A DNA stretch of 64,000 nt from Paragonimus westermani (GCA_008508345.1 QNGE01000124.1:207860-271859), one strand, 5' to 3'. Positions 44,801 through 57,196 are shown, counted from the stretch's first letter. Translations and numbers: made by a program. Notes: generated by a model not told the origin, from the letters alone.

Positions 44801-46559
44801 CACACGCTATCTTCCATGGTTGACATAAATACAGGGGCATCATCGCACCGAGCCTCGGTTTTCGTTATCGTTCGATTCTCAATAGTGAGAAAGTTCCAGC
44901 TATTATTCTGTTAGAATGTTCCAATAACCAGTGAGCCCGCATGATTTGGACATTCCACAGTAGTCGTCGATTGCGTCTGACGAGTTTGTTTATTTGCATC
45001 TCTACGATTTACGCTAACGCAGGCGTATGCAGTTCTAAGGGATTGTTAGAGGAACCCATTTTTTCGTTCAAAACCGCCTCCTTTCTCGAGAAGACGATCC
45101 TATCCAATCATAATAAACGGAAATTTCGTGAACATTCGAGAGGTGACCTCCACTAGTTTCTTACCTGTCTTGCCTTTATTCCACTACGCTCAATGGTAAC
45201 TTAGTGACCTTAACTGTTTTTTTGATGTCTGTCCTTCAGTTTTCTGATTCGAGAATGTTGGTAGGTCGCTGTGCATCCTATAAACACCGTGCAATTTTTC
45301 TCCTTGTTGCACACGTTTCGGGGCCGAACAAATTTGCTTTTCGCACCCGTCTTTTGGTTCGTCCTGAGCGCAATTAACAGGGACCGCCGCGTATTTTCGG
45401 GACCAATATTGCCGTGTTAATTACATCAAGGAGCATAACCCGATTTCCTATCAATCGTCTGATTATATCGAGGACGAACCAGCGTACCGAGTCAAGGGTT
45501 ACAACAGGGATTAAATGGGTTTTTTGAACTATCAAGGAGTTCTTGGTCTGTAGATGATCTGCTTCGTTATCTTGCGTGAAAAGGAGTGAGTTCGAATAAC
45601 CCTCCTAGGACGCACAATATTTGCATCACCGGTCCAATGATGGCTAATCCACCGGTCGGCAAAGTTTCGTTTGAGAAGGCATATAATAATATGACAGGTT
45701 GTGGAGAGCATACGTCATTTGTGTGGTAATTAACGAAGTGAAAGACGGAAGAGCAGACATAGGCGACCTAATGTTGTTCATAGTGTCCCGGGTTTATGCA
45801 AACATCATACGTCCCGGAATGCAGATAGACGTGATTACACACAACATACGCTAGGGAATTTTCTCGAAATAAAGTTTCTTTTCAGAGTAGCGAAAAAAGC
45901 AGGGTGAATTATAAGAGCGGTGCGGAGATGTCGAACACCGAACGACTTCAGAAAATTAGGCCTATATATATGCATATATGGAGACCATACTGTTAGTGAC
46001 AGAACATGTTCTGGCGAATGTGATGGAAATCTAATCGATTCACCGCTTATAAAAACCCCAACACAACAGAGGATCTGGTGAACGGCCATTTCAAATGCCG
46101 CGTTAAAGATACAAAGTCAAGGTTGGATGAACGGTCTCAGTGTTGTCCCTTCTGTCATTTGTTGAGCCATCTGCTCCGTATTGCACCAATCAACTTGCAG
46201 TTTGTGACTTTGCATGTGCTTATACGACCAGCCAATGACAGACCATGAGTTCTCCAATACTTTTGTACATCCGCAAATTTTGCGTCTCACGAATAGGAAG
46301 TAATCACCGATACTAGTGCCAGGTCTTCTCCTTATCACTTGCGTGAAATGATTCAATTCAAGTACGATCTCTAGGGCTATTAGAATTCCGAGTTTCACAC
46401 TGATTGTCAGTCAGAATTGTGTAGGGACGTGATAACTGTCTAACTGTCGCATGAACACATGTATGGATGTTACGGTAATGATTGCCTTCCGATGGTTATT
46501 CTGCTGTCCGTGTAAACTCAAGAAATAAAGCTATTCCAGCTACGTCTGCCATTTTGCCT
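41823..46559. other. Long stretch with no recognisable gene
   Basis: The largest unexplained block. Open frames of up to 155 codons exist, for example 43392-43859 (+) and 43679-43272 (-), overlapping on opposite strands, which suggests chance. I see no family similarity, no repeated unit and no convincing exon. Confidence 0.4.
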
Positions 46560-47240
46560 TTCTAACCTTCGCGGTACACCCTTGCAGCTAGCAGGCTAGT
46601 GCAAAGATGACTGGGAGTATGAGGAATTTTGTTGGGAAATATCATGTTCTCACGGGTACGCTGGTATTCCAAATTGAGCAAGCCCATTTTTTCGAACTTT
46701 GAGGCGTTAGACATAATTTTCATTCCCAGCACCTTTCTAGCAGCTACTTCGACTGTTTGCAATTAGCCTCTCGTCCTGAATGAGTAAGAAGGAATATGCT
46801 TACAGCTTTAAATCTTAATGGTTGCATAAATCAGACACTGCTGCTTGTTGGCAGTGACCACGTTAGTCAATATAAGGAACAAAATGCGACCATGATTGAG
46901 GAGTTCGAGTAGACTTTGAGACACAGTGAGTGTATGGGTATGGGCGTTCGCGCCGGAAGTTCTGTCCGAGAGGAAGTTTCACAGCCAGGCTGTCAAGTGA
47001 GCCGAGATAGTGCAAGGCTGCGTCTTTGTTGGTAAGATGTCGTGATCTACTGCATCAAAAACTTCCATACAATATCCGTACGCTCTATCCCCACAAATGC
47101 CAGAATCCTCCATTTTTGCCTTCGTAAACTTTACCTTTGATAGGTCACTTGCGTACGACTACCTCCGGCGGAGTCCATGCTGACGAGAGGCGGAGAGATT
47201 ACTTCCCGATGTATGACGTCAGAAGTGGCAGTCGACGGTT
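46560..47240 (-). pseudogene. CR1-like LINE reverse transcriptase relic
   Basis: Minus-strand, in broken frames: QHGLRRR and SYASDLSKVK near 47180-47210, then EVFDAVDHDILPTKTQPC (motif A, about 47040-47070), HLTAWL and NFLSDRTSGA (about 46960-47010), and the C-terminal part 46762-46562 with TVEVAARKVLGMKIMSNASK and KMGLLNLEYQRTRENMIF. The order and spacing suit a CR1-type RT with the active-site part deleted or unreadable. It lies alone among unassigned sequence. Confidence 0.6.
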
Positions 47241-49558
47241 TTCAAATGATAGCTCATATGGCCAGGATTAAGGAGGTGAGACGCAATCTTGCGGCTTTTT
47301 CACGTACATCATCATTGTGAATGACATCACATGACATTTCTTTTACGCACTTTGGGTTTCGCTCTAGCTTGATTGATGAAAAAATGCTGCGCGCAGTGTA
47401 GCCGCTATGAAGTCCGGGTATTTCTTGGGCAAGCCATGTGTTCGGACCACGTGACGTGTACGTGTGTAACCCCTTAGTCTTCCTGATAGCAGACGTTTGA
47501 GATATCCTGATGTTCACAGGAACCTTGACTTTGTTAATTGGTGACTCGCAAGTGCGCCGTACTGCAGCGGGATTTCGGGCAGCATACATAAAACTCATTT
47601 ATGATAAGACGGCCGCCGCTAACCCAATGTTTCTGTTGGTAGTTCATCCAGAGACCCCAATAGTGGGTAAGCTGGTTTACAATTGAACACCTTAGAGAAG
47701 CACGCATAAAGGGCCTACGAATTCGACTTTAGCCTCTTCGCGAGTTAATTCCGGCAGACACCACGGTTAGATTCAAACCCTGCATTGCATCTGTTTGCGC
47801 AACGCTGTGTATCAAAGGCGAGCCATTTCGGTACCTCAGTGCTAAAACAACTCCCATACTCCGCGTTTGGGGATCTTGAACCTGCGGATATTGTGCTCAA
47901 GCCAGTACTCCGTCTTCTTCCGCCTAGTGAGCCCCAAAACCACGTGCTCTTCGATGGCTCAACAAACAATAACTTTCAAGGCCGCCCGGCGGTCTACCAC
48001 CGTAATCAGTAGGGTAGATATTCCACTTGCTTTGTTCGAGGTCTCTTCCAAGGTGGGTATGTTTGCATGTTCGACGAAGAACCGGCCTCAAGGGACGTCT
48101 TACTACCGCGTAGTATTGCAATTCCAACTGTGCAACACACTAACCTGATTCGTTAAACCCAGCAAAGCGATGTGACCTAGGTTGGTTGCCATCAAAGTCC
48201 CACTGGATGATATGAAACCTGGTGACGACGATATGTTACGCGGACGCCATCTTGCGGAAGTCTGCATGCGTCCCGTTGGACCTTAATCTGAGGCAGCATT
48301 GAAAAATTGAACTATGAATTCAGACCGACGGGGTTCGGAAAATGGTTGGGAATCTGTGTGAGGGAGGCTGAGTCTCCAATTGTAGAACTACCTGAGAAAT
48401 TATTCCTTTGGATGAAATTCACGGCTGAAATGTGTTTTTCGCCAAGTGACGTGACGTTTGGGGGATAACAGTTGACGACTAATGCGCACACTGTCGGTTC
48501 TAAGAGAACATCAGTGTGAATCTTGATCTGTGAAATGAGTGTACCATTACATATGTGGTGAGATGCTCCGGTAGATATACCTTCACCGCACCACCCCGAG
48601 TAATTTACTGGTCGAGGCGGATGATACTAAGTCCGTTCAAAGAACGCAGCCTACCTTTGCTCTCCGAAGTCAACCGTGAATCACTAATGGCAACTAACTG
48701 GGGAGAATAGTCAAAACATGAGTTGCGCAACCCAAATAATTTGCTCCGCAGACTCCCTGTACTGGCCTTCAGACACATCCGAGAGTTTGTCATCAGCGAA
48801 CGACTCTTATTAAGAGGGTGATTGAGGCTGGATGAATTGGTGCTCGAACCAACTCCGGGACTGCTGTGGCTGCCGGCATCAGCGACACTGGCTAACAGCC
48901 AGTTTCTGATCGCCTGACGAGAGTGTCACTGATTAATATGGCCGACACTATAGCCTAACCCTAGTGTGTGCCTGCAAAATTGAGTTCCCCGACTGTTTGT
49001 TTCTTTTCACGTGGTCGATCTATGTGGGGTCTGTTGGTAATTGGGTAGTCCATACGAAAAACATGTCACGAGTTTGGCGTATATAAAGCCTCCGTCCTCG
49101 AGGTCAGAATGATTGTCATTATCCTAAGCACCATGGACGTAGATAGATTTGCCGGCCTAGATAGACGAGATATATTAGCCGCCAGTGTCATTAGGCTCAG
49201 TCCACTGCGGATAGATGACCACTGAGCAGGGTCGCGGTTCAGGTTACAACCTTCTGGCTTCCCATTCATAATTACTCACCGTCGCCTGACGTGGTCGATG
49301 GGATTGCTGATAAACGGTGAGATTAGTGTTTGAGAATCTCCGATCTAGTAGAATCGGACCTGATGCGAAAACCTTCTGTCTGTTGTGCCGATATGACGGA
49401 AGCTGGTGGCCAGTTCTTCGTCAGGTACTCTGCAAGGTCAAACATAAATAGGGTAAGCCTTAGCCTTTCAGCGTTCCGAGTGTTTGGGTCGCAACGGAGT
49501 CTCCGTAGTTTTGGGTGGTGGATAATATATGGTCCCATAGCGCTGATAAGAACACTCC

Positions 49559-49797
49559 ATTTTCAAGTTGACCATCACTCACATTTGATTGCAGCGTTCG
49601 CATTCAGATAGACTTTCCAGCCAGCCTCTTTCGAAAAGAAGCACTAGACTCGAGTTTCGCTCTCATTAGAGCTCGTCAGTAGTGCATATCCTTGCCACGG
49701 CCGGGATTTGAACTCNNNNTTTTCGAAAGAGGCTGGCTGGAAAGTCTATCTGAATGCGAACGCTGCAATCAAATGTGAGTGATGGTCAACTTGAAAA
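49559..49797. repeat. Inverted repeat flanking a 4-N gap
   Basis: The arm 49559-49636 (through TTCAAGTTGACCATCACTC to CTCTTTCGAAAA) is the exact reverse complement, as far as I can see, of 49720-49797. The 83-base spacer includes the gap at 49716-49719. Similarity stops beyond the outer ends. Confidence 0.92.
49637..49715 (-). other. tRNA-like or SINE-like fragment
   Basis: On the minus strand the end next to the gap reads GAGTTCAAATCCCGGCCGTG, close to the B-box and T-arm of a tRNA, followed by an acceptor-like GGCAAG and a unique tail. This is compatible with a tRNA-derived SINE truncated at the gap. No full cloverleaf can be drawn. Confidence 0.35.
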
Positions 49798-51639
49798 TAA
49801 ACCAAATCCCCGACTACTCATCAGTGACGCTCCATTTATTACTGTCCTGTTTCCCTCTGTCGGCAAGCAAGGTTATTATGACTGGTAAATTTTCAGAAGG
49901 CTTCGTGGGCTAGGGTACTCGGTTAGACATCTGCACTCGTCCTGAGACGCCTATTTTTTGGGTAATACTTGAGATGTAGTGTAATAATGAACTACTCTAG
50001 GCAGAGCGGCATGTGGTGGATTACCAGGTAATTTTGAAAGTTCGCTATCAACTACTGGCTTAGTCTTTGGTGGATTGTATGAAGCTGGGAAACTTATGAT
50101 CGATCCTTCTGCGTGAAAACCTGTCATAAGAATGCGTGAAATATTATGCGATCTATTTGGGCCTATCCGAGCCTGTTTGTGGCCAACTTCCGTAGGCACT
50201 TGGGTCGATACTCACTGCCTGTAATCACCATTGGCAGTACCGTTTTGAAAGGTGAGTTTGATATGGCCGAATATGAGTGCGGTGTGTGACTCTCTACAAT
50301 CTGCACATAGGTGGAACAAACCTTCTATAAGACACTGAACAGGTACCTTACATACGGCAGTCCAAACCAAACGTTGAATTTTGTGATGAACTCACTTATG
50401 ATGTCGAGCACACGCCCAAGCTAACATACTCAGTGTCAGCATACGTGCTACAGTGCTTGTGCGGTCAGTCGTTAGAGAGGCAGTGGTACTGTGTGTACTG
50501 CAATATCCATAATCACGACTCATATGGTTCCATTCCATTTTGGGGTCCGAAAGTGGCAATACCGTGAGTTTTTTCTATAAGTGATGTTGGAAAATTACCA
50601 AGGTTTATGCCAAATCGTGTCAGGTTCAGTTAATCGCAACCAACAGCAGAAAAGCAGATGCTGAGGCGAACGAACCCAACAACTTGGCTGAATTTTCTCA
50701 CTTTAATAACGACAATAAGCAAAGGAGAAAGGAAGTCCAGCAATTATACGAAGTAAACAGGCGAAGAGGATTATACACCAAGCACTACGCACAAGTCCTC
50801 AAGTTTTAGGCAGCTGGGCAACTATTTCCGTGAAAATCAAACCGTCGTTCACACCGTCTGGGTAAATGGGAGAAGCAGTGAGAAGGCACTAGAAGATACG
50901 ATGGATAAAATAGCCAGGTGAGTCATGATATATTAGATTTACCGAGAGGGGTTAAAAAAGCTGAATGAACGGTTCACTGAGGGACCCGGAGAGTACAACG
51001 GATGGGGCCTCAAGAGATCGGAGGATTATAAGACGAATGCGTCAGTGAAGGAATTGACAAGCCAGAGTGGTAATGTTGCAAATTCGTTTTCGTGTGAGCT
51101 GTGATACAGGAAAACTCCAAATATGTTCAACAGGTATTATAGATATCGGTAAGTGATTATTATATGATATCCTCTCGACCGGCTCAGACCAAAACTGAGA
51201 TCCGATTAAGGCTCGTTCTGTATACAGGCGAGGGTAAATTTTAAGACACCCCTGGGTTTCCGGCAGCTTATTTTGCAAGATACTTTATAAATGCGTCTTG
51301 CTTTCTGCACGTTCAACGCTCGGTCAGCGGCTTCAACTGTTAGGTTTCTCTGTTCCTGTGAACGTTTAGCACGAAATATTTTTTTCTTATTCAGTGAACT
51401 TACCGGAATTCAATGGCATATGATCGTGAAATCCACGTCCGATGTACAAAACTTCATCTAAACATGTCAACTGCCCTTCCAACAACACCCAGCTTTCGGA
51501 ACTATGCATTATTCTATTTGTGCACTCCGAAGCAGGCTTTTTCGACAGAATGATTTTTTCCGGTTGAACAAAATTCCGTGAGTTCTTAGTCAGGCTTCCG
51601 AGCGATCTTTCCATATATTTTCACGATGCTATAGTGAGC

Positions 51640-51925
51640 CAATCGGAAGAGCACAAGTGATAGTCCAATAAACAGTTATTGACCGAGTCACACCTTCTGA
51701 GAAGGTCAGACCGCAACAAATTCTTCACGACCTATTGGCGGGTGACAAATTGCCCTCAGCTATTCAGATGGAGGTGCAGCAGTTTATTGGCAGATCGCAC
51801 CTGGAAGAATTCTCCTCCGGAAACTCTGGCTTAGAAGTAACGCAGGTAATGTTCTCCTTGGCCGTTCACAGACTCTTTAAGACAGAGGATCACAATTCAA
51901 GTGATGAAACGTTTTTAAATTGATT
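51640..51925 (+). pseudogene. Possible CsRn1-like gag piece
   Basis: The open frame 51735-51923 and the bases before it read VTPSEKVRPQQILHDLLAGD and IQMEVQQFIGRSHL. The pattern of a short helix, a G-D turn and a following helix resembles the capsid of CsRn1-clade Gags. The support is weak by itself, but a protease of that clade follows about 400 bases later. Confidence 0.4.
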
Positions 51926-52309
51926 GCTTGAATGTGTCGTTTTATTATTCCGCGCTTTGGCACACGTTGCCCCGAAAGTCAGATTGCTTTAGAACGTGGC
52001 TCAAAGGGAGTCGAATCCCTTAAAGTAGAAATCGCAGCCTTACAATGCGTTTTACAGGGAATTTTTCAATCACTTCATCAAGTTGTTGGTTTGGTACATA
52101 GCACGCTCAGCACGCACCGCAGTCATGAATTGAATTGTTGGTACCATTGACGTCCTTGTAAGTAGACCACACGATGCGCCAAACGCCGCACCAAGGCAAC
52201 ACTAAGACGCTGCGAACTCAGCATTCGGTCTTCAGTGACAAGCAGCGACTTTAGCACTGAGCCTCCTCATAACATCATTTTGTTGTAAGGTGTAGAAACC
52301 GGGAGCAAG

Positions 52310-52560
52310 TTCTCGGCTGACTCCGGAGCACAGGCTAGCGTGTTTCCGCCTACAAAAGACGAGGTATCGAACAACTCGTTGCTGCAAACGTGACGTCTAT
52401 AATCACGTACAGGCGGCACTCTCTGGCCTTCAACTTGGGCTCCCGCTGCACATTTCTTTGGGCTTCCACAATCGCCGCGGTATCCATTTTCTCTGTCGTC
52501 TCAGTCTCCTCACTTATACAAGGTGCCGGCTGTTAATTGGTCCCGGCACTAAGCAAAGCA
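52310..52560 (+). pseudogene. CsRn1-like protease
   Basis: ETGSKFSADSGAQASVFPPT carries a D-S-G-A catalytic triad (about 52317-52328). After a frame change comes SIITYRRHSLAFNLGSRCTF and an isoleucine-rich stretch, matching the flap and the following beta strands of this clade. It then loses homology before the RT part. Confidence 0.6.
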
Positions 52561-52689
52561 CACTCGGCACACACAATGGGTATGTCCATAACGCCCACAT
52601 ATGTTCAACTCGCAGCTCCTAATCATTTTTTAGACCCTTTCACTGACTTCCCGCAGCTCGTTTGCGCTCCGAATAACAACCTGAGAGCA

Positions 52690-53585
52690 GTCTTCAATGT
52701 CACATCACGGAACTGCAGTTGTCGCCACCTTCGGATTTTTCGAATTCCTTCGACTGTTGTTCGGATTAAGCAACGCAGCCCAAACTTTCCAACACTTTAT
52801 TCACGGAGTGACACGCGGTTTCGGCTTTGCCTAGCCCTATCTGAATAAGATTTTGTTAGCCAGTTCTTGATAAGAAGATCAACTAATGCGTCTAAGCGTT
52901 CTACTGGAGCGTTTGACCCAGCATGGCGTTATGGTTAATTACATCAAGCACTGACTAGGCAAAAACACGATGTTCTGCATGGCACAAAGTCTCCACACTA
53001 ACGGATGGAGCCAGATCCATTTGCGAATATTCCGAGCCAAATTTCTTCAAGCAACGTCGTTTTTAGTGGTCTGGTAAACTGCTACAAGCGTTTCATAGTC
53101 CATAGTGTTCTTGTAATGCAGCCAATGATTGGTCTCTTCCGTTGGAGCGGACGCAAACCACGGTTTACAGAAACTGCACGTGCTGCACTCACTGAGTAAG
53201 CCCTGGCTTTTCTTTTTGAACTTTGACAACCTGTTTAACCCCGCTACAGCACGTTTGATTGAGAGTTACTAGTTAGGCATCCGCCATTTCTGTCATTAGG
53301 TGGGAGGCAAGAGATTAACGGCTTGTAATGGTCACAAACCTTCACTCTACCCTTCAGACGTTCCACCTTACATGCATTCCCCAAGGAAAGTTAGCAGCTG
53401 AAACTCTAGCTATTATATTGACTTATATGCCACATGTCTTGAGTGTTAGAAACACTGTCGCGGAAGCACTTTTACTCAGTCGTGATCTCCACACATCTGC
53501 TGACATTGGCGCTGGTCTGGCAGCCATTGATAACCCGCCGGACACTGACCCAGAGTTAAAGCACCTTCTTCAAATGACCCCTTGA
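52690..53585 (+). pseudogene. CsRn1-like reverse transcriptase and RNase H
   Basis: RT motif B reads FGFFEFLRLLFGLSNAAQTF (about 52730-52790). The active site region that follows, PYLNKILLASS, has lost both aspartates. After further frame changes come LVNCYKRFIVHSVLVMQPMI (53068 onward) and an RNase H part with RYSTFD and ELLV (about 53245-53275). The frame 53328-53585 gives the RNase H end (YMPHVLSVRNTVAEALLLSR). Catalytic residues are largely destroyed. Confidence 0.68.
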
Positions 53586-53589
53586 TGTT

Positions 53590-54180
53590 CAACCCGTATG
53601 GCTAGCACCTTTGGTTGGGACAGCTTTATGCAATGCTTCCCAGAGCACACGCCGTCTTGTAGTGCCTGCATCTTTCCGCCTGACAGTGTTCAACAAATAG
53701 CACAGATTAACTCACCCGGACACACATTTCCATTGAACTTGTCACCGATTGTTCCGTGCGGCCTGAGGTAAATCATGATCGCGGAAATTGTGGCCGTTCT
53801 TGCTCTCAATATCAACGATCTGAAGTCCGCCGTCATCTAAAGAGCCCCACTGGTACTTTTCCATTGCCAGATGCACATTCCCACCTAGTACACCTCTATT
53901 CAGTGGCCTTCCACCGCCCAAAAATGGGTCCATTTTCTGTTCACGACTGTTGACCGCTTCAAGAGATGGTCTTCAACCGTACCGCTATCTGACTGCGGTT
54001 AGCGTTTTTCTGAGACGCTCGGCAGCACAATTTGGTTGTCAGGCGGTGGTGAGCACAGCGATTCCAGCAATTTCAGCCATTCGTCCACGGGTTTGAGTCT
54101 AGGTCCCGAACTACCCGGATCCAGTCAGTTTGCTCGTTTCGATGTCCGGCGGTTTTCTGTTTACCTGAAAGGCAGTCATT
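53590..54180 (+). pseudogene. CsRn1-like integrase, N-terminal part
   Basis: A degenerate zinc-finger region near 53650-53740 (STRRLVVPASFRLTVFNK, then RLTHPDTHFH) is followed by TTVDRFKRWSSTVPLSD (about 53943-53993), the stretch that surrounds the beginning of the core domain in this clade. No second or third catalytic residue is identifiable. The sequence stops resembling integrase about 60 bases before the CR1 fragment. Confidence 0.6.
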
Positions 54181-54239
54181 GAAAACAGGGTTTAGCACCA
54201 CTCTTGGATGTTATAGAGAGTATCACGAATAGAGTAAAA

Positions 54240-54991
54240 TAATAATCTACCATAACAAAGTAAATTACTGATCTAACGGTTTCTTAAGTTGGTGAGAATC
54301 CAACAACAGTTTGGGACGGTTCTTAGAAGAGCAGCTAACAATCTCTAGTGGTAGGTAGTTCCAGTAGTTGACAACTCTATAAGAGAATAACTGTTGTCTT
54401 AGGAATGTCCGAGGTCGAAGCTTATAGAGCTCTTTTCGTAACCTCGTGGACTGTTGAAAGAGTCCTGTGCTAAAGAGAGAGTGCGTAAGAATTAGGTCGC
54501 TGCGGAGTCTACGAAACTCAAGTGGATAAAGATCGAGAATTTCAAGTTGAGACTCGTGGAAGAGATGCTGTACGCCAGTGACCATTCTGGTGGCTACTTG
54601 CTGGACACGATCAGTGGCGAGTACGTCCTTCATCAAATCGGTGTGGACGACTCGATTGGCATACTCGAGCAGTGATCTCATGTAGACTCCGTAAAACGTG
54701 TGAAAGGCTTTCCGGTATATGTTGGGGAAGGCTCCATCCATCATCCCAATAGTCATAAAACCCCTTTTGGCGGACAGCTGGTGGTGATAAGAGAAGGACA
54801 AACCAGACGAGGGTCAGATCTCTGGGTCTTTTTTGAGGTCTACTTTCGTGATATCTACGACACTTTGTGCACCACGTATCACAAATAAGTTCCCGGGGTC
54901 ACCTTCTAGCGGCATGTGCGCACACTTACTGCCGTTTACAGGGAGACTCCAGCCATCTGACCATCACTTAATACGGTCAAGGTCAATCTGC
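54240..54991 (-). pseudogene. CR1 LINE 3' fragment (RT C-terminal region)
   Basis: Same family as the copy at 2088-6260. The minus-strand open frame 54801-54265 is a 178-codon piece with AKRGFMTIGMMDGAFPNIYR, EYANRVVHTDLMKDVLATDR, LFSYRVVNYWNYLPLEIVS and a terminal K-K-P-L. Upstream on the minus strand it continues to 54991 (DPGNLFVI, SVVDITKVDLKKDPE) where similarity to the other copy stops sharply at the start of the RTE element. The copy is 5'-truncated but its open part is less damaged than the corresponding part of 2088-6260. Confidence 0.88.
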
Positions 54992-56809
54992 TACCTTGAC
55001 GAGGTGGTCGGGCTTGTGTAATGTTTTGATCCAGCGGGCTATGCTGATTAAGACTCCGGTCCTTCCAGATGCAACATTGTCAGACAGGCCTAAAGGGAGC
55101 AGTCAGACGGAAAACGGCTACGCTCATAGGATTGTATGTCGCACTACCAACCGCGTAGAAGTGCTTAGGTAGCGGGGCACGATCCTATGGGCGTACAGTA
55201 GAACTATTTTTATAGTTGTGGCACTGCTGTCTTCCGTATCAGGAAGAAGGGGGTTAGAGAAGGTACCCTCAAGCAAAGAGCACTCCAAACGCCCAACGGT
55301 TGACCGTGACCGCCGCCGTATTATCCAATACGGTCGAAAAACATCAATTATCTCTCAAAAGCCCCATGTAGCTTCGAGTACATCCGCTGCGCGCAGCAGT
55401 GTTCAGAATCAGACATTATTGTCTTATTCACTGCGCCCTCGGGCTAGGCAAGCCCCTCACTGCCAAGTGAGTCAAACTCTTGAGTCATTGGCTCTGGGCA
55501 GGGTCCCCCAAGAAAACCCTATATCCTGTTGTCTCGCATATCAGACTTTTCAGTCGGAGGCTCGGGGTGGGGTCCCTCAAGTCAACCTCCTTCCGCGGCA
55601 TAAACGACCGGGAAGTTTCAGAAGTTATCGTTCTCTCGACAGTGACATCACTAGCCGATCACAGCTTTCTCCTACTGCTTTACCCCCTATTTCTTCTGTC
55701 TTCCATGTGCCTTCGGGCGATGATTGTTTTCTGAGGCCAAGACAACTGGTCAACATTGGCGCCTTCAATGTTCGCACTCTCTTACAAATCGATCAGCAAG
55801 CTGCTCTGGCAAGTACTTTCTCAAGTCTGGAGCTTGATGTGTGTTGCGTGTCGGAGACGCGAGTCTACGACTCTAGCACGGTTATCCATTTGAGCTCACC
55901 TCTAGATAGCTGTCGATCCAAGGGCTTCTGTCTCAGGGTTTCTGGTGACGCCGAAGCTGAATCTCGCGGTCGAGCTGGAGTGGGAATCGCACCGAGTTCC
56001 CGAGCGGAGCAATGTTTGCTCGATTGGATTCCAGTGAACAGTCGGTTGTGCGCTGTCAGACTCAATACGTCGGTAAAAGTCTGTCGACGTAAATCAGAAA
56101 GGCGTTGTGTATTCATTATATCGGCGTACGCTCCGACGGACAGCTGTCCAGATGCTACCAATGATGCGTTCTATGACGCCCTCGTTGACCTTCTGAGGCA
56201 GTCTAAACACTCAGACGTCATCATACTAGCGGGTGATTTTAATGCTCAGCTTCTCTGGATGAGAAACGGCTAAGAGGTATGTTTGGTGTCCTGGCACAAC
56301 GCACTGACAATGGCGAAAGACTACGACAGCTGTGCGCATCTCATGGACTATATATTTCGAGCACTGCATTCCAACACAGGAAGAAGTACTGTGTTATTTG
56401 GAGACCTCCGTGTGATTCTCAGCCGTGTACACAGTTGGATCATATAGCAGTTAGTTACAGGTGGCGCCACTCTGTTAAGGACTGTCGTGCCATTTAGAGC
56501 AACCACATGGACTCGGACCATGCCGTTGTGCGTGCCAGTTTCGTTTTGTCATTTGCCCAGAGGACTTACGCTCGTAAATGCAAGGTGTTTAACTGGCATT
56601 CGAGCGATAAGGATGTAAAGAACGCTTATCAAAAAGCGTTGGCAAAGAAGTTGCCCAGTTCGAGTCAGACGAACGATCCTAACGAACACTGGGAACAAAT
56701 CGCCGGGGCTATGAAAGCGTGCCGTGAACAGGCACGCTTCGAAGGAGCTGTTAAGTTTCGACAGAACTGGATTTCCGTTATGTCGATAAATCTTATGAAC
56801 AGTGAATAA
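54992..56809 (+). mobile_element. RTE-type LINE, 5' leader and endonuclease, 3' truncated
   Basis: Starts at TACCTTGACGAGGTGGTCGG (54992), a 5' end seen in flatworm RTE-like elements, with about 220 bases of leader. The open frame 55218-56273 follows, then 56279-56497 and 56507-56809. The RT is absent. LINE copies normally lack their 5' end, so an element with a 5' end but no 3' end is unusual and suggests later deletion or a later insertion: the next element (CR1, minus strand) begins 80 bases beyond. Confidence 0.8.
55218..56809 (+). pseudogene. RTE LINE ORF with AP-type endonuclease (broken)
   Basis: The first 160 or so residues are a basic leader (KEHSKRPTVDRDRRRIIQYG, SQTLESLALGRVPQENPISC) shared with the relic at 21380-22310. 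Endonuclease follows: NIGAFNVRTLLQIDQQAAL (55757 onward), ELDVCCVSETRVYDSST with the catalytic glutamate, FIISAYAPTDSCPD, and IILAGDFNAQL with D-x-N. The frame ends at 56271-56273 (TAA), continues from 56279 (DNGERLRQLCASHGLYISST, TQLDHIAVSYRW) and after another stop reaches MDSDHAVVRASF with the S-D-H. A linker rich in lysine ends at 56809. All EN catalytic landmarks are present, the frame is not. Confidence 0.82.
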
Positions 56810-56889
56810 CAAAAACACGGTAGGATTACCTACATAATCAGCTTTTTGTATGAATGAGAATCAAACAAAGCTTACAAACGACCTCTGGG
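56810..56889. other. Junction between RTE and CR1
   Basis: Short sequence of unknown origin between the truncated RTE element and the CR1 3' end on the other strand. Confidence 0.4.
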
Positions 56890-57196
56890 TGCATTGCTGA
56901 CGACCTCAGAAGGGAGGCTGTTTCAATGGATAATAACCCTGCAAGGAAAGAACTGTTGTCTTAGAAAGCTTCGTAGGCAAAGCTTAAAAAGCTTTCTTTT
57001 ACGTGCTCATCAGTCGTTATCGTCCGCTACGGTGAATAACTGTTCCACAAGGCTTACTCAGAATAAGTGTGTGAGTATTTGACCACCGCGAATTCATCAA
57101 AATTCAAGAGGGTTCAAATCAAAAATTCCAAGTTGAGGCTCATAGGCGACATTTCTTAGGCCCTCAGCTAGCTAGGTAGGTGCGCGCTGAACACGC

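Larger units (their letters stand above)
47241..51639. other. Mostly unassigned; foldback around a 4-N gap
   Basis: No protein family recognised in this stretch. The frame 47785-48012 (+) and its minus-strand partner have no known content. The visible structure is the foldback at 49559-49797. The region 49066-49330 and the stretch 50300-51600 show nothing identifiable. Confidence 0.4.
51640..54180 (+). mobile_element. CsRn1-like Ty3/Gypsy relic, heavily decayed
   Basis: A possible gag piece (51640-51925), protease (52310-52560), RT (52690-53220), RNase H (53230-53585) and start of integrase (53590-54180) occur in the right order on the plus strand. Every part is interrupted. Integrase is cut off by the CR1 fragment at 54240. 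It is the third CsRn1-clade element in the window and clearly the oldest by decay. Confidence 0.68.

Noticed and set aside
51990..52030. A B-box-like GAGTCGAATCCC near 52015
   Set aside because: No matching A-box or cloverleaf can be found around it, so it is not called as tRNA or SINE.
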